64,000 bases of DNA from NCBI RefSeq assembly GCF_002434265.1, contig NZ_DJJS01000004.1, forward strand, positions 439,079-503,078, in the 5' to 3' direction. The notes below the pieces were generated by a model. It was not told the origin of the DNA. It saw only the letters and a list, made by a program, of their open reading frames with translations, and did not search any database. Shown here one piece after another: positions 33,644 through 42,883 of this stretch. Source of the DNA: Pseudomonas sp. UBA6562 (GTDB lineage Bacteria; Pseudomonadota; Gammaproteobacteria; Pseudomonadales; Pseudomonadaceae). Made by a program: the position numbers and the translations under genes. Position 1 is the first letter of the stretch. The number at the start of each line of letters is the position of its first letter.

Positions 33644-35320
33644 ATGAGCGAAAGCTTTGCAGAACTCTTTGAAGAAAGCCTGAAAACCCTCAATCTTCAG
33701 CCGGGTGCAATCATCACCGGTATCGTTGTCGACATCGACGGCGACTGGGTTACCGTTCACGCTGGCCTGAAGTCCGAGGGCGTCATCCCGCTCGAGCAGT
33801 TCTTCAACGAAGCTGGCGAGCTGACCATCAAGGTCGGTGACGAAGTTCACGTTGCGCTGGACGCGGTCGAAGACGGCTTTGGCGAAACCAAGCTGTCCCG
33901 TGAAAAAGCCAAGCGCGCCGAGTGCTGGATTGTTCTGGAAGCTGCTTTCGCTGCCGAAGAAGTGGTCAAGGGCGTTATCAACGGTAAGGTTAAAGGCGGC
34001 TTCACTGTCGACGTTAACGGCATCCGTGCGTTCCTGCCGGGCTCCCTGGTTGATGTCCGCCCAGTGCGCGACACCACCCACCTCGAAGGCAAAGAGCTGG
34101 AATTCAAGGTCATCAAGCTGGACCAGAAGCGCAACAACGTTGTCGTTTCCCGTCGCAGCGTCCTGGAAGCCGAGAACAGTGCAGAGCGCGAAGCGCTGCT
34201 GGAATCGCTGCAGGAAGGCCAGCAGGTCAAGGGTATCGTCAAGAACCTCACCGACTACGGCGCCTTCGTGGACCTGGGCGGCGTCGACGGCCTGCTGCAC
34301 ATCACCGACATGGCCTGGAAGCGCATCAAGCATCCTTCCGAGATCGTCAACGTTGGTGACGAGATCGACGTCAAAGTCCTGAAGTACGACCGTGAGCGCA
34401 ACCGCGTTTCGCTGGGTCTGAAACAGCTGGGCGAAGATCCATGGGTCGCTATCAAAGCGCGCTACCCAGAAAGCACCCGCGTGACCGCGCGTGTCACCAA
34501 CCTGACCGACTACGGCTGCTTCGCTGAGCTGGAAGAAGGCGTCGAAGGTCTGGTACACGTTTCGGAAATGGACTGGACCAACAAGAACATCCACCCGTCG
34601 AAAGTCGTTCAGGTTGGCGACGAAGTGGAAGTCATGGTTCTGGACATCGACGAAGAGCGTCGTCGTATCTCCCTGGGCATCAAGCAGTGCAAGTCGAACC
34701 CATGGGAAGACTTCTCTGGCCAGTTCAACAAGGGCGACAAGATCTCCGGCACCATCAAGTCGATCACCGATTTCGGTATCTTCATTGGTCTGGAAGGCGG
34801 CATCGACGGTCTGGTCCACCTGTCCGACATCTCCTGGAACGAAGCCGGCGAAGAAGCCGTGCGTCGCTTCAAGAAGGGCGACGAGCTGGAAACCGTCATC
34901 CTGTCGGTTGATCCAGAGCGCGAGCGCATCTCCCTGGGCATCAAGCAGATGGAAGACGATCCGTTCTCCAACTTCGTTGCTGTCAACGACAAGGGCGCTA
35001 TCGTCAAAGGTATCGTCAAGGAAGTTGACGCCAAAGGCGCTATCGTGACCCTGGGCGACGACATCGAAGCTTCCCTGAAAGCCTCCGAAATCAGCCGTGA
35101 CCGCGTTGAAGACGCGCGCAACGTGCTGAAAGAAGGCGAAGAGATCGAAGCCAAGATCATCAGCGTCGACCGCAAGTCCCGCGTCATCAGCCTGTCCATC
35201 AAATCGAAGGACGATGCTGAAGAGCGCGAAGCGATCCAGAGCCTGAAAGCCGCTCCGGAAGCCGCTGCCGATACCACCATGGCTGCGCTGCTGCGCGAAG
35301 CGATGGCTAAACAGAACTAA
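33644..35320 (+). CDS. rpsA: 30S ribosomal protein S1
   Basis: S1 binds mRNA and helps the 30S subunit start translation. The 558-residue protein carries six S1 RNA-binding repeats. Each has a G-x-V-T/D-Y-G-x-F type core, as in VKNLTDYGAFVDLGGVDGLLH and VTNLTDYGCFAELEEGVEG, and the last two are less conserved as usual. The ATG at 33644 gives the family start MSESFAELFEES with AGGAA upstream; the upstream in-frame extension is not homologous. Codon use is strongly optimised, as expected for a highly expressed gene. A very strong terminator follows. S1 genes in gamma-proteobacteria are autoregulated through the mRNA leader. Confidence 0.98.
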   Translation: MSESFAELFEESLKTLNLQPGAIITGIVVDIDGDWVTVHAGLKSEGVIPLEQFFNEAGELTIKVGDEVHVALDAVEDGFGETKLSREKAKRAECWIVLEAAFAAEEVVKGVINGKVKGGFTVDVNGIRAFLPGSLVDVRPVRDTTHLEGKELEFKVIKLDQKRNNVVVSRRSVLEAENSAEREALLESLQEGQQVKGIVKNLTDYGAFVDLGGVDGLLHITDMAWKRIKHPSEIVNVGDEIDVKVLKYDRERNRVSLGLKQLGEDPWVAIKARYPESTRVTARVTNLTDYGCFAELEEGVEGLVHVSEMDWTNKNIHPSKVVQVGDEVEVMVLDIDEERRRISLGIKQCKSNPWEDFSGQFNKGDKISGTIKSITDFGIFIGLEGGIDGLVHLSDISWNEAGEEAVRRFKKGDELETVILSVDPERERISLGIKQMEDDPFSNFVAVNDKGAIVKGIVKEVDAKGAIVTLGDDIEASLKASEISRDRVEDARNVLKEGEEIEAKIISVDRKSRVISLSIKSKDDAEEREAIQSLKAAPEAAADTTMAALLREAMAKQN

Positions 35321-35335
35321 GTTCTGTTCGGTACG

Positions 35336-35368
35336 AAAAAAGGGTGACTTCGGTCACCCTTTTTTTTG
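35336..35368 (+). terminator. Strong intrinsic terminator after rpsA
   Basis: AAAAAAGGGTGAC and GTCACCCTTTTTTT form a perfect stem with a TTCG tetraloop and a T8 tail, 15 bp after the rpsA stop. The A-run on the left also makes it work in the other direction. Confidence 0.95.
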
Positions 35369-35575
35369 GTCGATGTTTTGTCGTATTCGATCTTTATTGC
35401 CCATATGGCATCGAAAGGCGAACCTTTGGTTATCGATTCGGGTCTGTTTGCAGGCGCTCATTACGCTGTTCTTGAAATTTTCGATCAAGTCAAGAAGCGG
35501 CCTGTTCAAATCCGGCCGAGCGTGCTACAACCTGAGTAAGCAATGATCTAGCTGCTTGATAACGAAGGGAAAAAC

Positions 35576-35896
35576 ATGACCAAGTCGGAGCTGATCGAAC
35601 GCATCGTTACCCACCAGGGGCTGCTCTCGCCTCGGGATGTGGAACTTGCAATCAAGACCATGCTTGAACAAATGTCGCAATGCCTGGCCACTGGGGATCG
35701 TATCGAGATCCGTGGTTTTGGCAGCTTTTCTCTGCACTATCGCTCCGCGCGAGTAGGGCGTAATCCCAAAACCGGGCAGTCGGTCAGCCTCGAAGGCAAG
35801 TTCGTACCGCACTTCAAGCCGGGCAAAGAACTACGGGACCGAGTCAACGAAGATGAGCACGAGGCAGAAGCCTTGAGTGCCGCAAGGAATGCCTGA
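35576..35896 (+). CDS. ihfB: Integration host factor subunit beta
   Basis: IhfB pairs with IhfA to bind and sharply bend DNA in recombination, replication and sigma-54 promoters. The 106-residue protein has the HU/IHF fold: MTKSELIERIV at the start, the signature GFGSFSLHYRSARVGRNPKTG with the DNA-intercalating Pro in NPKTG, then FKPGKELRDRVN. The C-terminal acidic tail (EDEHEAEALSAARNA) is somewhat longer than in E. coli. The ATG at 35576 follows AAGGGA. It lies after rpsA, the usual position, but the rpsA terminator and a 255-bp spacer imply its own promoter. The stop overlaps the next start as TGATG. Confidence 0.96.
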   Translation: MTKSELIERIVTHQGLLSPRDVELAIKTMLEQMSQCLATGDRIEIRGFGSFSLHYRSARVGRNPKTGQSVSLEGKFVPHFKPGKELRDRVNEDEHEAEALSAARNA

Positions 35897-36159
35897 TGCG
35901 TAATCTCAAACGTGCCCTGGTGGCAGTGCTGGTGTTGTTGCTGGCAGCGATCGTGTTGTTCTTCGTGCTCGAGAATCAGCAGGACGTATCGCTGGGGCTA
36001 TTTGGTTGGGTGTCTCCGGCCATGCCCGTAGCCGTGCCGGTTCTGGCCGCCCTGATCGTCGGTTTGGCTGTTGGTCCGCTGCTGGGCAGCTACGCCGTGC
36101 TGCGTGCGCGCCGACGCATCCGTCTACAGGCCCGCGAAGCCGCACTCGCTGGTAAGTAA
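35896..36159 (+). CDS. LapA-domain (DUF1049) inner-membrane protein
   Basis: This 87-residue protein has two hydrophobic helices (about residues 6-25 and 45-70) separated by the family motif NQQDVSLGLFGW, and a basic Arg-rich C-terminus. That is the lipopolysaccharide-assembly protein A (YciS/LapA) domain. In E. coli LapA works with LapB (YciM) to regulate LpxC turnover and so LPS synthesis; a lapB-type TPR gene is not visible here. It is coupled to ihfB by a TGATG overlap and sits just upstream of the beta-CASP hydrolase and the O-antigen region. Confidence 0.88.
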   Translation: MRNLKRALVAVLVLLLAAIVLFFVLENQQDVSLGLFGWVSPAMPVAVPVLAALIVGLAVGPLLGSYAVLRARRRIRLQAREAALAGK

Positions 36160-36255
36160 GAAAGCTCCTACGCAATCAGGGGAAGGGGTCTGATTTCGCT
36201 AAAATCCCCCTTCTGCCGTAATACCGCGCCTTGCCTTTGCAGAGCGCGCATTGCA

Positions 36256-37689
36256 ATGCCTTATCCCAACCTTTCCCACCATGGCGGAGACCAAACGGTC
36301 ACCGGCTCCTGCCACCAACTGCACCTTGACGCTGCTACCAGCCTGCTCATCGATTGCGGCTTGGAGCAAGGCGCGCACGCGGCCCTCGGCCTGCAAAGCG
36401 TCGCATTCGACATCACCGGTATAGAAGCCGTGGTGCTGACCCACGTCCACCTGGATCACGTCGGTCGCCTGCCCGCACTGTTCGCAGCGGGTTATCGAGG
36501 GCCGATCCTGTGCAGTCAACCGTCTGCCAAACTCCTGCCGCTGGTTCTGGAAGATGCCTATAAGTTGAGCATCAGCAACGATCCTGCCGAGATTGCCCGT
36601 TACCTGGCGTTCGTGCAGGCGCGTTTGCAGCCCTTGCCGTTCGATCATTGGCACAGCCTCGTCGAGCGTCCGGGCTTGGTGTGTCGCATGCGCCTGCGGC
36701 GAGCGGGGCATCTGCTCGGCTCGGCCTATGTGGAATGCGATGTGCTCGATTCGGCGGGCGAGCAGGGTACTCGAATCGTGTTCTCAGGGGATCTGGGTGC
36801 CAGCGATAGCGCCATGCTGCGCCCGGTCGAGCCACCCGAGCGGGCGGATCTACTGGTCCTCGAAAGCACCTATGGCGATAGGTTGCACGGTGCCCGTGGC
36901 GAACGTCGCGACGCCCTCGAAGCCATCATCGACCGAGCACTGGCCGACCGGGGCACCGTATTGATTCCTGCATTCAGTTTGGGGCGTACGCAAGAACTGC
37001 TGTTCGACCTCGAGGACATCCTGCATCGCAAGGCGCTACGCCAGCAGGGCCAGGCCAGCCCCTCCGACGACCCGCTGGACGTGCTGGACTGGGCGCAGCT
37101 GCCGATCATCCTCGACTCGCCGCTCGCCCAACGCATCACCCAGGTCTATCGCGATCTGAGCGACCACTGGAACGATCAGGCAAGCCAGCGCTTGCGGGCG
37201 GGGCGGGCGCCGCTGGGCTTCGAGCAGTTGATCGGTATCGATACCCACGGCCAGCACCAGCAGGTGGTCAACTATCTCAAGAGCACGGGCAAGCCTGCGA
37301 TCGTCATTGCCGGCAATGGCATGTGTTCGGGCGGACGCATCGTGGCGTACCTGAAAGCCATGCTGGGCGATCCTCGGCATGAGGTGGTGTTCGTTGGTTT
37401 TCAAGCCAAAGGCACACCAGGCGCCGTGATCCAGGCCAGTGCCGGCGCGGCTGGTTTCGTGTCGATCGACCTGGACGGGCAGCCTTACGAGATCCGCGCC
37501 AAGGTGTTTACGGTGCCGGGCTATTCGGCACATGCTGACCAGCAGGGATTGGTCGATTTTGTCACCGGCATGGCCGTGTGGCCGGCACGCATCCGTCTCG
37601 TGCATGGCGATCCGCCTGCTCGGCGCGCGCTGGCGGCACGCCTGCGCGAGATTTATGCAAAAAAAGCGCTCGACGTACAGATCGAATGA
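36256..37689 (+). CDS. Beta-CASP metallo-beta-lactamase-fold RNA hydrolase
   Basis: This 477-residue protein of the CPSF/YsH1-like group has the metallo-beta-lactamase motif LTHVHLDHVG (His63, His65, Asp67, His68), a second His in RRAGHLLGSAYVE, the Asp in FSGDLGASD, the beta-CASP motifs VLESTYGDR and NGMCSGGRIV, and the C-terminal RMMBL segment VPGYSAHADQQGL. Members are zinc-dependent endo/exoribonucleases; the precise target of the pseudomonad form is unknown. It starts 96 bp after the LapA-domain gene on the same strand. The 251-bp spacer that follows separates it from manC, so it is probably not part of the glycan cluster. Confidence 0.9.
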   Translation: MPYPNLSHHGGDQTVTGSCHQLHLDAATSLLIDCGLEQGAHAALGLQSVAFDITGIEAVVLTHVHLDHVGRLPALFAAGYRGPILCSQPSAKLLPLVLEDAYKLSISNDPAEIARYLAFVQARLQPLPFDHWHSLVERPGLVCRMRLRRAGHLLGSAYVECDVLDSAGEQGTRIVFSGDLGASDSAMLRPVEPPERADLLVLESTYGDRLHGARGERRDALEAIIDRALADRGTVLIPAFSLGRTQELLFDLEDILHRKALRQQGQASPSDDPLDVLDWAQLPIILDSPLAQRITQVYRDLSDHWNDQASQRLRAGRAPLGFEQLIGIDTHGQHQQVVNYLKSTGKPAIVIAGNGMCSGGRIVAYLKAMLGDPRHEVVFVGFQAKGTPGAVIQASAGAAGFVSIDLDGQPYEIRAKVFTVPGYSAHADQQGLVDFVTGMAVWPARIRLVHGDPPARRALAARLREIYAKKALDVQIE

Positions 37690-37940
37690 CTCTCATTGCT
37701 GTCCAAGGCGCAGCAACGGATAGCCCAATTGCCCCTCCCGTGAGCAAGCCTCGAGCAATGTTCTCTGATATTCTTGTGCCCCTCGAATTCTGGGATGTGC
37801 CTGCCTCTATGCTCGCTTGGAGCCAAGCAGCTGGATCAACAAGGAAACTTGAACGTTAAAGATGCGAAGCGGCAAACCGTTGCTGAAGTACTTTGCGTTT
37901 CGTCTATGTGCCATGCCAATGGCTAGCAGGATTATAAGAT

Positions 37941-39383
37941 ATGGACTTGATACCCGTAATTTTGTCAGGCGGCGTGGGCAGCCGGTTGTGGCCCGTTTCG
38001 CGTGAGGCCCACCCCAAGCCATTCATGACCTTGCCCGATGGTCAGAACCTGATCCAAAAGACGTTCCTGCGTGCTTCGAATCTGCCAGGCGTCTCGGAAG
38101 TGCTGACCGTCACCAACCGCGAATTGCTGTTCAAGACCGAAGACGAATACCGTGGCGTCCAGCAAAACGGTCTTGCGCAAGCCTTCATTCTCGAGCCTTT
38201 CGGCCGCAACACGGCCGCAGCCGTGGCGCTGGCTGCTTTGCAACTGCGTGACAGCCATGGCGCCGACGCGCACATGCTGGTGCTGGCCGCCGATCACCTG
38301 ATCCAAAACGAGGCTGCCTTTGCCGAGGCCGTGTCGAAAGCGGTCGAGCTGTCGAGCAATGGCTGGCTGGTGACCTTCGGCATCAAACCCCAGTATCCCG
38401 AAACCGGCTTCGGTTACATCGAGGCGGGCCAGGCAGGCGAGCTGCCACAGGGTCTGAAGGTGGCACGCTTCGTCGAAAAGCCGAACCTCGAGCTGGCCGA
38501 ATCCTACGTGGCCGCCGGCAACTACTTCTGGAACTCCGGCATGTTCTGCTTCCGCGTCGGCACGGTGCTGGAAGAGTTCGAAAAGCATTCGCCCGATGTG
38601 TTGGAGGCCGCTGCCCACGCCAAGCGCCAGTCGCGTCTGGCCGAGGGCAAGGACTACAGCTGCCTGAGCGTAGACCCGGACAGCTTCGCCCAAGTCCCGG
38701 ACATTTCCATCGACTACGCCCTGATGGAGCGCTCCGAGCGCGTCGCTACCGTGCCGTGCGACATCGGCTGGAGCGACATCGGCTCGTGGAACGCCGTCAG
38801 CGAACTCACCCCGGCGGACGCCGATGGCAACCGCTTCGAAGGTGAAGTGCTGGCACACGCCTCGCGCAACAATTACGTCAACAGCGAAGACCGCCTCACC
38901 GCGCTGGTCGGCGTCGAGGACCTGCTGGTGATCGACACCCCTGACGCGGTGATGATCGCCCACAAGGATCACGCCCAGGACGTCAAGCACATCGTCGGCC
39001 AGCTCAAGAGCAAGGGCCATACCCTGCACCAGCTGCACCGCACCGTGCATCGCCCTTGGGGCACCTACACGACCCTGGAAAACGGCGACCGCTTCAAGAT
39101 CAAGCGCATCGTGGTCAAGCCCAAGGCGTCGCTGTCGCTGCAAATGCACCATCACCGCAGCGAGCACTGGATTGTGGTCAGCGGTACTGCCGTTGTGGTC
39201 AACGACGACAAGCAGATGATGCTGCACACCAATGAATCCACGTTCATCCGTGCAGGCCACACGCACCGACTGGAAAACCCGGGCGTCATCGACCTGGTCC
39301 TGATCGAAGTGCAAAGCGGCGACTACCTCGGCGAAGACGACATCGTCCGTTTTGAGGACATCTACGGTCGTTGCACCGGCTGA
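37941..39383 (+). CDS. manC: Mannose-1-phosphate guanylyltransferase / mannose-6-phosphate isomerase
   Basis: The bifunctional type II enzyme isomerises fructose-6-P to mannose-6-P and forms GDP-mannose from mannose-1-P. The 480-residue protein has the nucleotidyltransferase start VILSGGVGSRLWPVS with HPKPF, the FVEKP signature (ARFVEKPN), and a C-terminal cupin isomerase domain with the metal motif MHHHRSEHWIVVSG. It is homologous to AlgA and WbpW. The ATG at 37941 fits the family; the ribosome site is weak. It opens the glycan cluster, with manB 130 bp downstream. The 251-bp upstream spacer probably carries the promoter, but no clear elements or JUMPstart/ops motif were seen there. Confidence 0.93.
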   Translation: MDLIPVILSGGVGSRLWPVSREAHPKPFMTLPDGQNLIQKTFLRASNLPGVSEVLTVTNRELLFKTEDEYRGVQQNGLAQAFILEPFGRNTAAAVALAALQLRDSHGADAHMLVLAADHLIQNEAAFAEAVSKAVELSSNGWLVTFGIKPQYPETGFGYIEAGQAGELPQGLKVARFVEKPNLELAESYVAAGNYFWNSGMFCFRVGTVLEEFEKHSPDVLEAAAHAKRQSRLAEGKDYSCLSVDPDSFAQVPDISIDYALMERSERVATVPCDIGWSDIGSWNAVSELTPADADGNRFEGEVLAHASRNNYVNSEDRLTALVGVEDLLVIDTPDAVMIAHKDHAQDVKHIVGQLKSKGHTLHQLHRTVHRPWGTYTTLENGDRFKIKRIVVKPKASLSLQMHHHRSEHWIVVSGTAVVVNDDKQMMLHTNESTFIRAGHTHRLENPGVIDLVLIEVQSGDYLGEDDIVRFEDIYGRCTG

Positions 39384-39513
39384 TACCCAGCGTTTCCCGC
39401 TCGGCCCGTGATGCTCCCTCGAGTATCACGGGCCGTTGACCATCGGTCATGACCTCGAGCGGCTACCTTACACATCGATCGCTGCCTACGGGCGGCTCGT
39501 CAAAGTGAGAACC

Positions 39514-40875
39514 ATGTACCCATCTATCCAGACCCGCTGCTTCAAAGCCTACGACATCCGTGGCCAGGTCCCTGCCGATCTCAATGAAGACGTCGCCTAC
39601 CGCATCGGTCGCGCGTTGGTCGCCGAACTGGGCGGCATGCGTTACGTCGTAGGGCGTGACATGCGTCTGGAAAGCCCGATGTTGGCCCAAGCCCTGACCC
39701 GCGGCCTGACCGAGGCCGGCGCCGACGTGCTGGACATTGGTCTGTGCGGCACCGAGGAAGTCTATTTCGCCACCAGCCACCTGAAGGCCGATGGCGGCAT
39801 CATGATCACCGCCAGCCACAACCCCAAGGGCTACAACGGCATGAAGCTGGTGCGCGAGCACTCCAAGCCGATCAGCGGCGACTCGGGGCTGTTCGCCATT
39901 CGCGACCGTGTCGAAGCCGGCGAACTGGGCGATGTGGCTGCCAGCAAGGGCCAAGTCCACGAGGCCTTCGACAAGACCGCCTACATCGACCATTTGCTGA
40001 CCTACATCGACGTGTCGGCGCTCAAGCCGCTGAAAGTCCTGGCCGATCCAGGCAATGGTGCCGTAGGCCCGGTGATCGAACTGCTCAAGGCACGCCTGCC
40101 GTTGCACATCGACGTCATCAACGGCGAGCCGGATGGCGAATTCCCCAACGGCGTGCCCAACCCGCTGCTGCCGGAAAATCGTGAACTGACCCGCAACGCC
40201 GTGCTCGAGCGACAAGCCGACCTGGGCCTGGCCTGGGATGGCGACTTCGACCGCTGCTTCTTCTTCGACGGCCAGGGCCGCTTCATCGAGGGCTACTACC
40301 TGGTTGGCCTGCTGGCCGAGATGCTGCTGCGCAAGCACCCAGGCAGCAAGATCATCCACGACCCGCGCCTGACCTGGAACACCATCGAACAGGTGCAGGC
40401 CGCCGGTGGCCACGCCATCCAGAGCAAGACCGGCCACGCCTTCATCAAGGAACGCATGCGCGCCGAAGACGCGGTATACGGCGGCGAAATGAGCGCCCAC
40501 CACTACTTCCGCGACTTCGCCTACTGCGACAGCGGCAACATTCCTTGGCTGCTGGTGGCCGAGCTGATGAGCGTCAGTGGCAAGACCTTGGCGCAACTGG
40601 TGGACGAGCGCATCGCGGCGTTTCCGTGCAGTGGCGAGATCAACTACCAGGTCGACGACGTCAAGGCGTCGGTGGAAAAGGTCCTGGCCTTCTACCTGCC
40701 CCAGGCCCCGGAGGTCGACCGCACCGACGGCATCAGCGTGGCCTTCGCCGACTGGCGCTTCAGCCTGCGCGGCTCCAACACCGAGCCGTTGCTGCGCCTG
40801 AACGTCGAGAGCCGTGGCGACGAAGCCCTGGTCACCCAACGTGTCGCTGAAATCGAACGTCTGATTCAAGGATAA
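39514..40875 (+). CDS. manB: Phosphomannomutase / phosphoglucomutase
   Basis: The enzyme converts mannose-6-P to mannose-1-P, the substrate of ManC. The 453-residue alpha-D-phosphohexomutase has the phosphoserine loop ITASHNPKGYNGMK (Ser101), the metal loop WDGDFDRCFFF, the sugar-binding YGGEMSAHHYF and the phosphate-binding RGSNTEPLLRLN. The ATG at 39514 gives the expected N-terminus MYPSIQTRCFKAYDIRG, and sequence further upstream in frame is non-homologous. It shares its family with AlgC but is placed in a dedicated cluster between manC and wzm (2-bp gap), so it is named manB here. Confidence 0.93.
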   Translation: MYPSIQTRCFKAYDIRGQVPADLNEDVAYRIGRALVAELGGMRYVVGRDMRLESPMLAQALTRGLTEAGADVLDIGLCGTEEVYFATSHLKADGGIMITASHNPKGYNGMKLVREHSKPISGDSGLFAIRDRVEAGELGDVAASKGQVHEAFDKTAYIDHLLTYIDVSALKPLKVLADPGNGAVGPVIELLKARLPLHIDVINGEPDGEFPNGVPNPLLPENRELTRNAVLERQADLGLAWDGDFDRCFFFDGQGRFIEGYYLVGLLAEMLLRKHPGSKIIHDPRLTWNTIEQVQAAGGHAIQSKTGHAFIKERMRAEDAVYGGEMSAHHYFRDFAYCDSGNIPWLLVAELMSVSGKTLAQLVDERIAAFPCSGEINYQVDDVKASVEKVLAFYLPQAPEVDRTDGISVAFADWRFSLRGSNTEPLLRLNVESRGDEALVTQRVAEIERLIQG

Positions 40876-40877
40876 CT

Positions 40878-41672
40878 ATGTTTGGCATGATCCGAGGCGT
40901 CTGGGAATACCGGAGCTTTATCCTCACTTCCATCAAGAACGAGTTCATCTCACGGTTCGCGCGCAGCAAGCTCGGTGGCCTGTGGATGATCATCCACCCG
41001 CTGGCCCAGGTCGCGATCTATGCCTTGATCCTGTCCAACGTGCTCGGCGCGCGCCTGCCGGGCATCGAGAACAAGTACGCCTATGCGCTCTACCTGATCG
41101 CCGGCATCCTGGCCTGGAACCTGTTCTCCGAGATCGTCGGGCGTTGCCTGACGGTGTTCATCGAGCAGGGCAACCTGATGAAGAAGATGCGCTTTCCGCG
41201 CATCGCCTTGCCGGTGATCGTGGTGGGTTCGTGTTTGCTGAACAACCTGCTGCTGTTTTTGGCGGTTTTGGTGATCTTCACGGTGCTCGGCCATGCGCCC
41301 AGTGTGCAGATGCTCTGGCTGTTGCCACTGACCTTGGTGATCGTCGCCCTGGGCGTGGGCATCGGCTTGGTGATCGGCGTGCTGAACGTGTTCCTGCGCG
41401 ACATCGGGCAGGTCATTCCCATCGTCATGCAGGTCTGGTTCTGGTTCACACCGATCGTCTACTCGGTGAACATCATTCCCGATTACCTCAAGGGCACCGT
41501 CGGCATCAACCCGATGTATCCCATCGTTACCGCCTACCACAACGTCATGGTCTACAAGACCGCGCCTGACCTACAGCAGGTCGGCATCGTACTGCTGATC
41601 GCCCTTGGGCTCATGCTGGTAGGCCTGTTCCTGTTCCGTCGGGCCTCGCCTGAAATGGTGGATTCACTATGA
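40878..41672 (+). CDS. wzm: O-antigen ABC exporter, membrane subunit
   Basis: This 264-residue protein has six transmembrane helices of the ABC-2 type. It begins with the cytoplasmic amphipathic segment FILTSIKNEFISRFARSKLGGLW, a hallmark of Wzm/TagG permeases. Wzm forms the channel through which a finished, lipid-linked O-polysaccharide crosses the inner membrane. The gene begins 2 bp after manB, and its stop overlaps the wzt start as ATGA. Its presence means this polysaccharide uses the ABC-transporter route and not Wzx/Wzy. Confidence 0.95.
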   Translation: MFGMIRGVWEYRSFILTSIKNEFISRFARSKLGGLWMIIHPLAQVAIYALILSNVLGARLPGIENKYAYALYLIAGILAWNLFSEIVGRCLTVFIEQGNLMKKMRFPRIALPVIVVGSCLLNNLLLFLAVLVIFTVLGHAPSVQMLWLLPLTLVIVALGVGIGLVIGVLNVFLRDIGQVIPIVMQVWFWFTPIVYSVNIIPDYLKGTVGINPMYPIVTAYHNVMVYKTAPDLQQVGIVLLIALGLMLVGLFLFRRASPEMVDSL

Positions 41673-42883
41673 GCCTCTTGCGTGTCGACAACGTCGGCAA
41701 AGCCTACCGCACCTACCGATCCGAGTGGCAGCGCATCGCGCGCTGGTGCTACGTGCCGGTCAAGCCGAGCCAGGAGCACTGGGTGCTCAAGCATGTCAGC
41801 TTCGACATCCAGCCAGGCGAAGCCATCGGCTTGGTCGGCCAGAACGGCGCCGGCAAGTCCACCTTGTTGAAGATGATCACCGGCACTCTGCAACCCACCG
41901 AAGGCAAGGTGCAGGTCAACGGGCGGATTGCTGCGATCCTCGAGCTGGGCATGGGTTTCAACGGTGAGTTGACCGGACGCCAGAACGCCTACCACGCGGC
42001 CGGTCTGATGGGCTTCAACACCGAGCAGATCGATGGCGTGATCGACGACATCGAAGCCTTCGCCGAGATCGGCGAGTACTTCGACCAGGCGGTGCGCACC
42101 TACTCCAGCGGCATGCAGATGCGCGTGGCGTTTGCTGTGGCGACGGCCTTCCGCCCGGAGATCCTGATCATCGACGAAGCCCTGTCAGTCGGCGACAGCT
42201 ATTTCCAGCACAAGAGCTTCGGGCGTATCAAAGCCTTCCAGAAGGCCGGTACCACCTTGCTGATCGTGTCCCACGACCGTGGTTCGATCCAGGCCCTGTG
42301 CAACCGCGCCATCCTGCTCGACGGCGGCACCGTGATCCGTGACGGTGCGCCAGAAGAGGTCATGGACTACTACAACGCCATCATCGCGCAGAAGGAAAAC
42401 GCCACCGTCGAGGTGACGACCCTGGCCGAAGGCGGCGTGCAGACGCGTTCGGGCAACGGCAAGGCCAGCCTGGAGCGCATTGCACTCCACAACCACGAGG
42501 GCGCGCCGGTCGAGTACGTAGGCGTGGGCGACGAAGTGTGCTTGGCGATCGACGTGCGGATCAACGCGCCGCTGCCCGAACTGGTGGTTGGCTACGTGAT
42601 CAAGGACCGCCTCGGCCAAGACGTCTACGGCACCAACACCCACCACCTCAAGTGCGTGCGCAGCGACCTGGAAGAAGGGCAGCGGCTGTCCTATCGCTTC
42701 CGTTTCCCGGCCAACCTGGGGGTGGGGTCGTACTCGGTGGCGGTGGCGCTGCACGCCAGCGACAACCACATCGCAAACAATTACGAGTGGCGCGACCTGG
42801 CGCTGCTCTTCAACGTCGTGAACATGTCGGAGAGTACCTTCGTGGGCCTGGCGTGGATTCCTCCGACCGTGGAGTGCAAATGA
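41669..42883 (+). CDS. wzt: O-antigen ABC exporter, ATPase with C-terminal carbohydrate-binding domain
   Basis: This 404-residue ATPase has Walker A in GQNGAGKSTLLKMI, the signature VRTYSSGMQMRVAFAVA, Walker B in PEILIIDEAL, and the switch His in LIVSHDRGSI. After about residue 250 it continues with a beta-rich domain (IALHNHEGAPVEYV, EVCLAIDVRIN, YRFRFPANLGVGSYSV). Extended Wzt proteins such as those of E. coli O8/O9a use this domain to recognise the capped non-reducing end of the chain. That fits the presence of a chain-capping protein as the next gene, whose start overlaps the wzt stop as ATGA. Confidence 0.95.
   Translation: MSLLRVDNVGKAYRTYRSEWQRIARWCYVPVKPSQEHWVLKHVSFDIQPGEAIGLVGQNGAGKSTLLKMITGTLQPTEGKVQVNGRIAAILELGMGFNGELTGRQNAYHAAGLMGFNTEQIDGVIDDIEAFAEIGEYFDQAVRTYSSGMQMRVAFAVATAFRPEILIIDEALSVGDSYFQHKSFGRIKAFQKAGTTLLIVSHDRGSIQALCNRAILLDGGTVIRDGAPEEVMDYYNAIIAQKENATVEVTTLAEGGVQTRSGNGKASLERIALHNHEGAPVEYVGVGDEVCLAIDVRINAPLPELVVGYVIKDRLGQDVYGTNTHHLKCVRSDLEEGQRLSYRFRFPANLGVGSYSVAVALHASDNHIANNYEWRDLALLFNVVNMSESTFVGLAWIPPTVECK

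Noticed and set aside
36256..37689. Counting the beta-CASP hydrolase as part of the O-antigen cluster
   Set aside because: A 251-bp spacer separates it from manC, and nuclease function has no link to glycan synthesis; adjacency is likely incidental.
37690..37940. JUMPstart/ops element in front of the glycan cluster
   Set aside because: Searched by eye for GGCGGTAGC-type ops sequence upstream of manC; none is present.
37965..40869. Long open frames antisense to manC and manB (about 450 residues each)
   Set aside because: They mirror the real genes frame for frame and have no ribosome site or motif.
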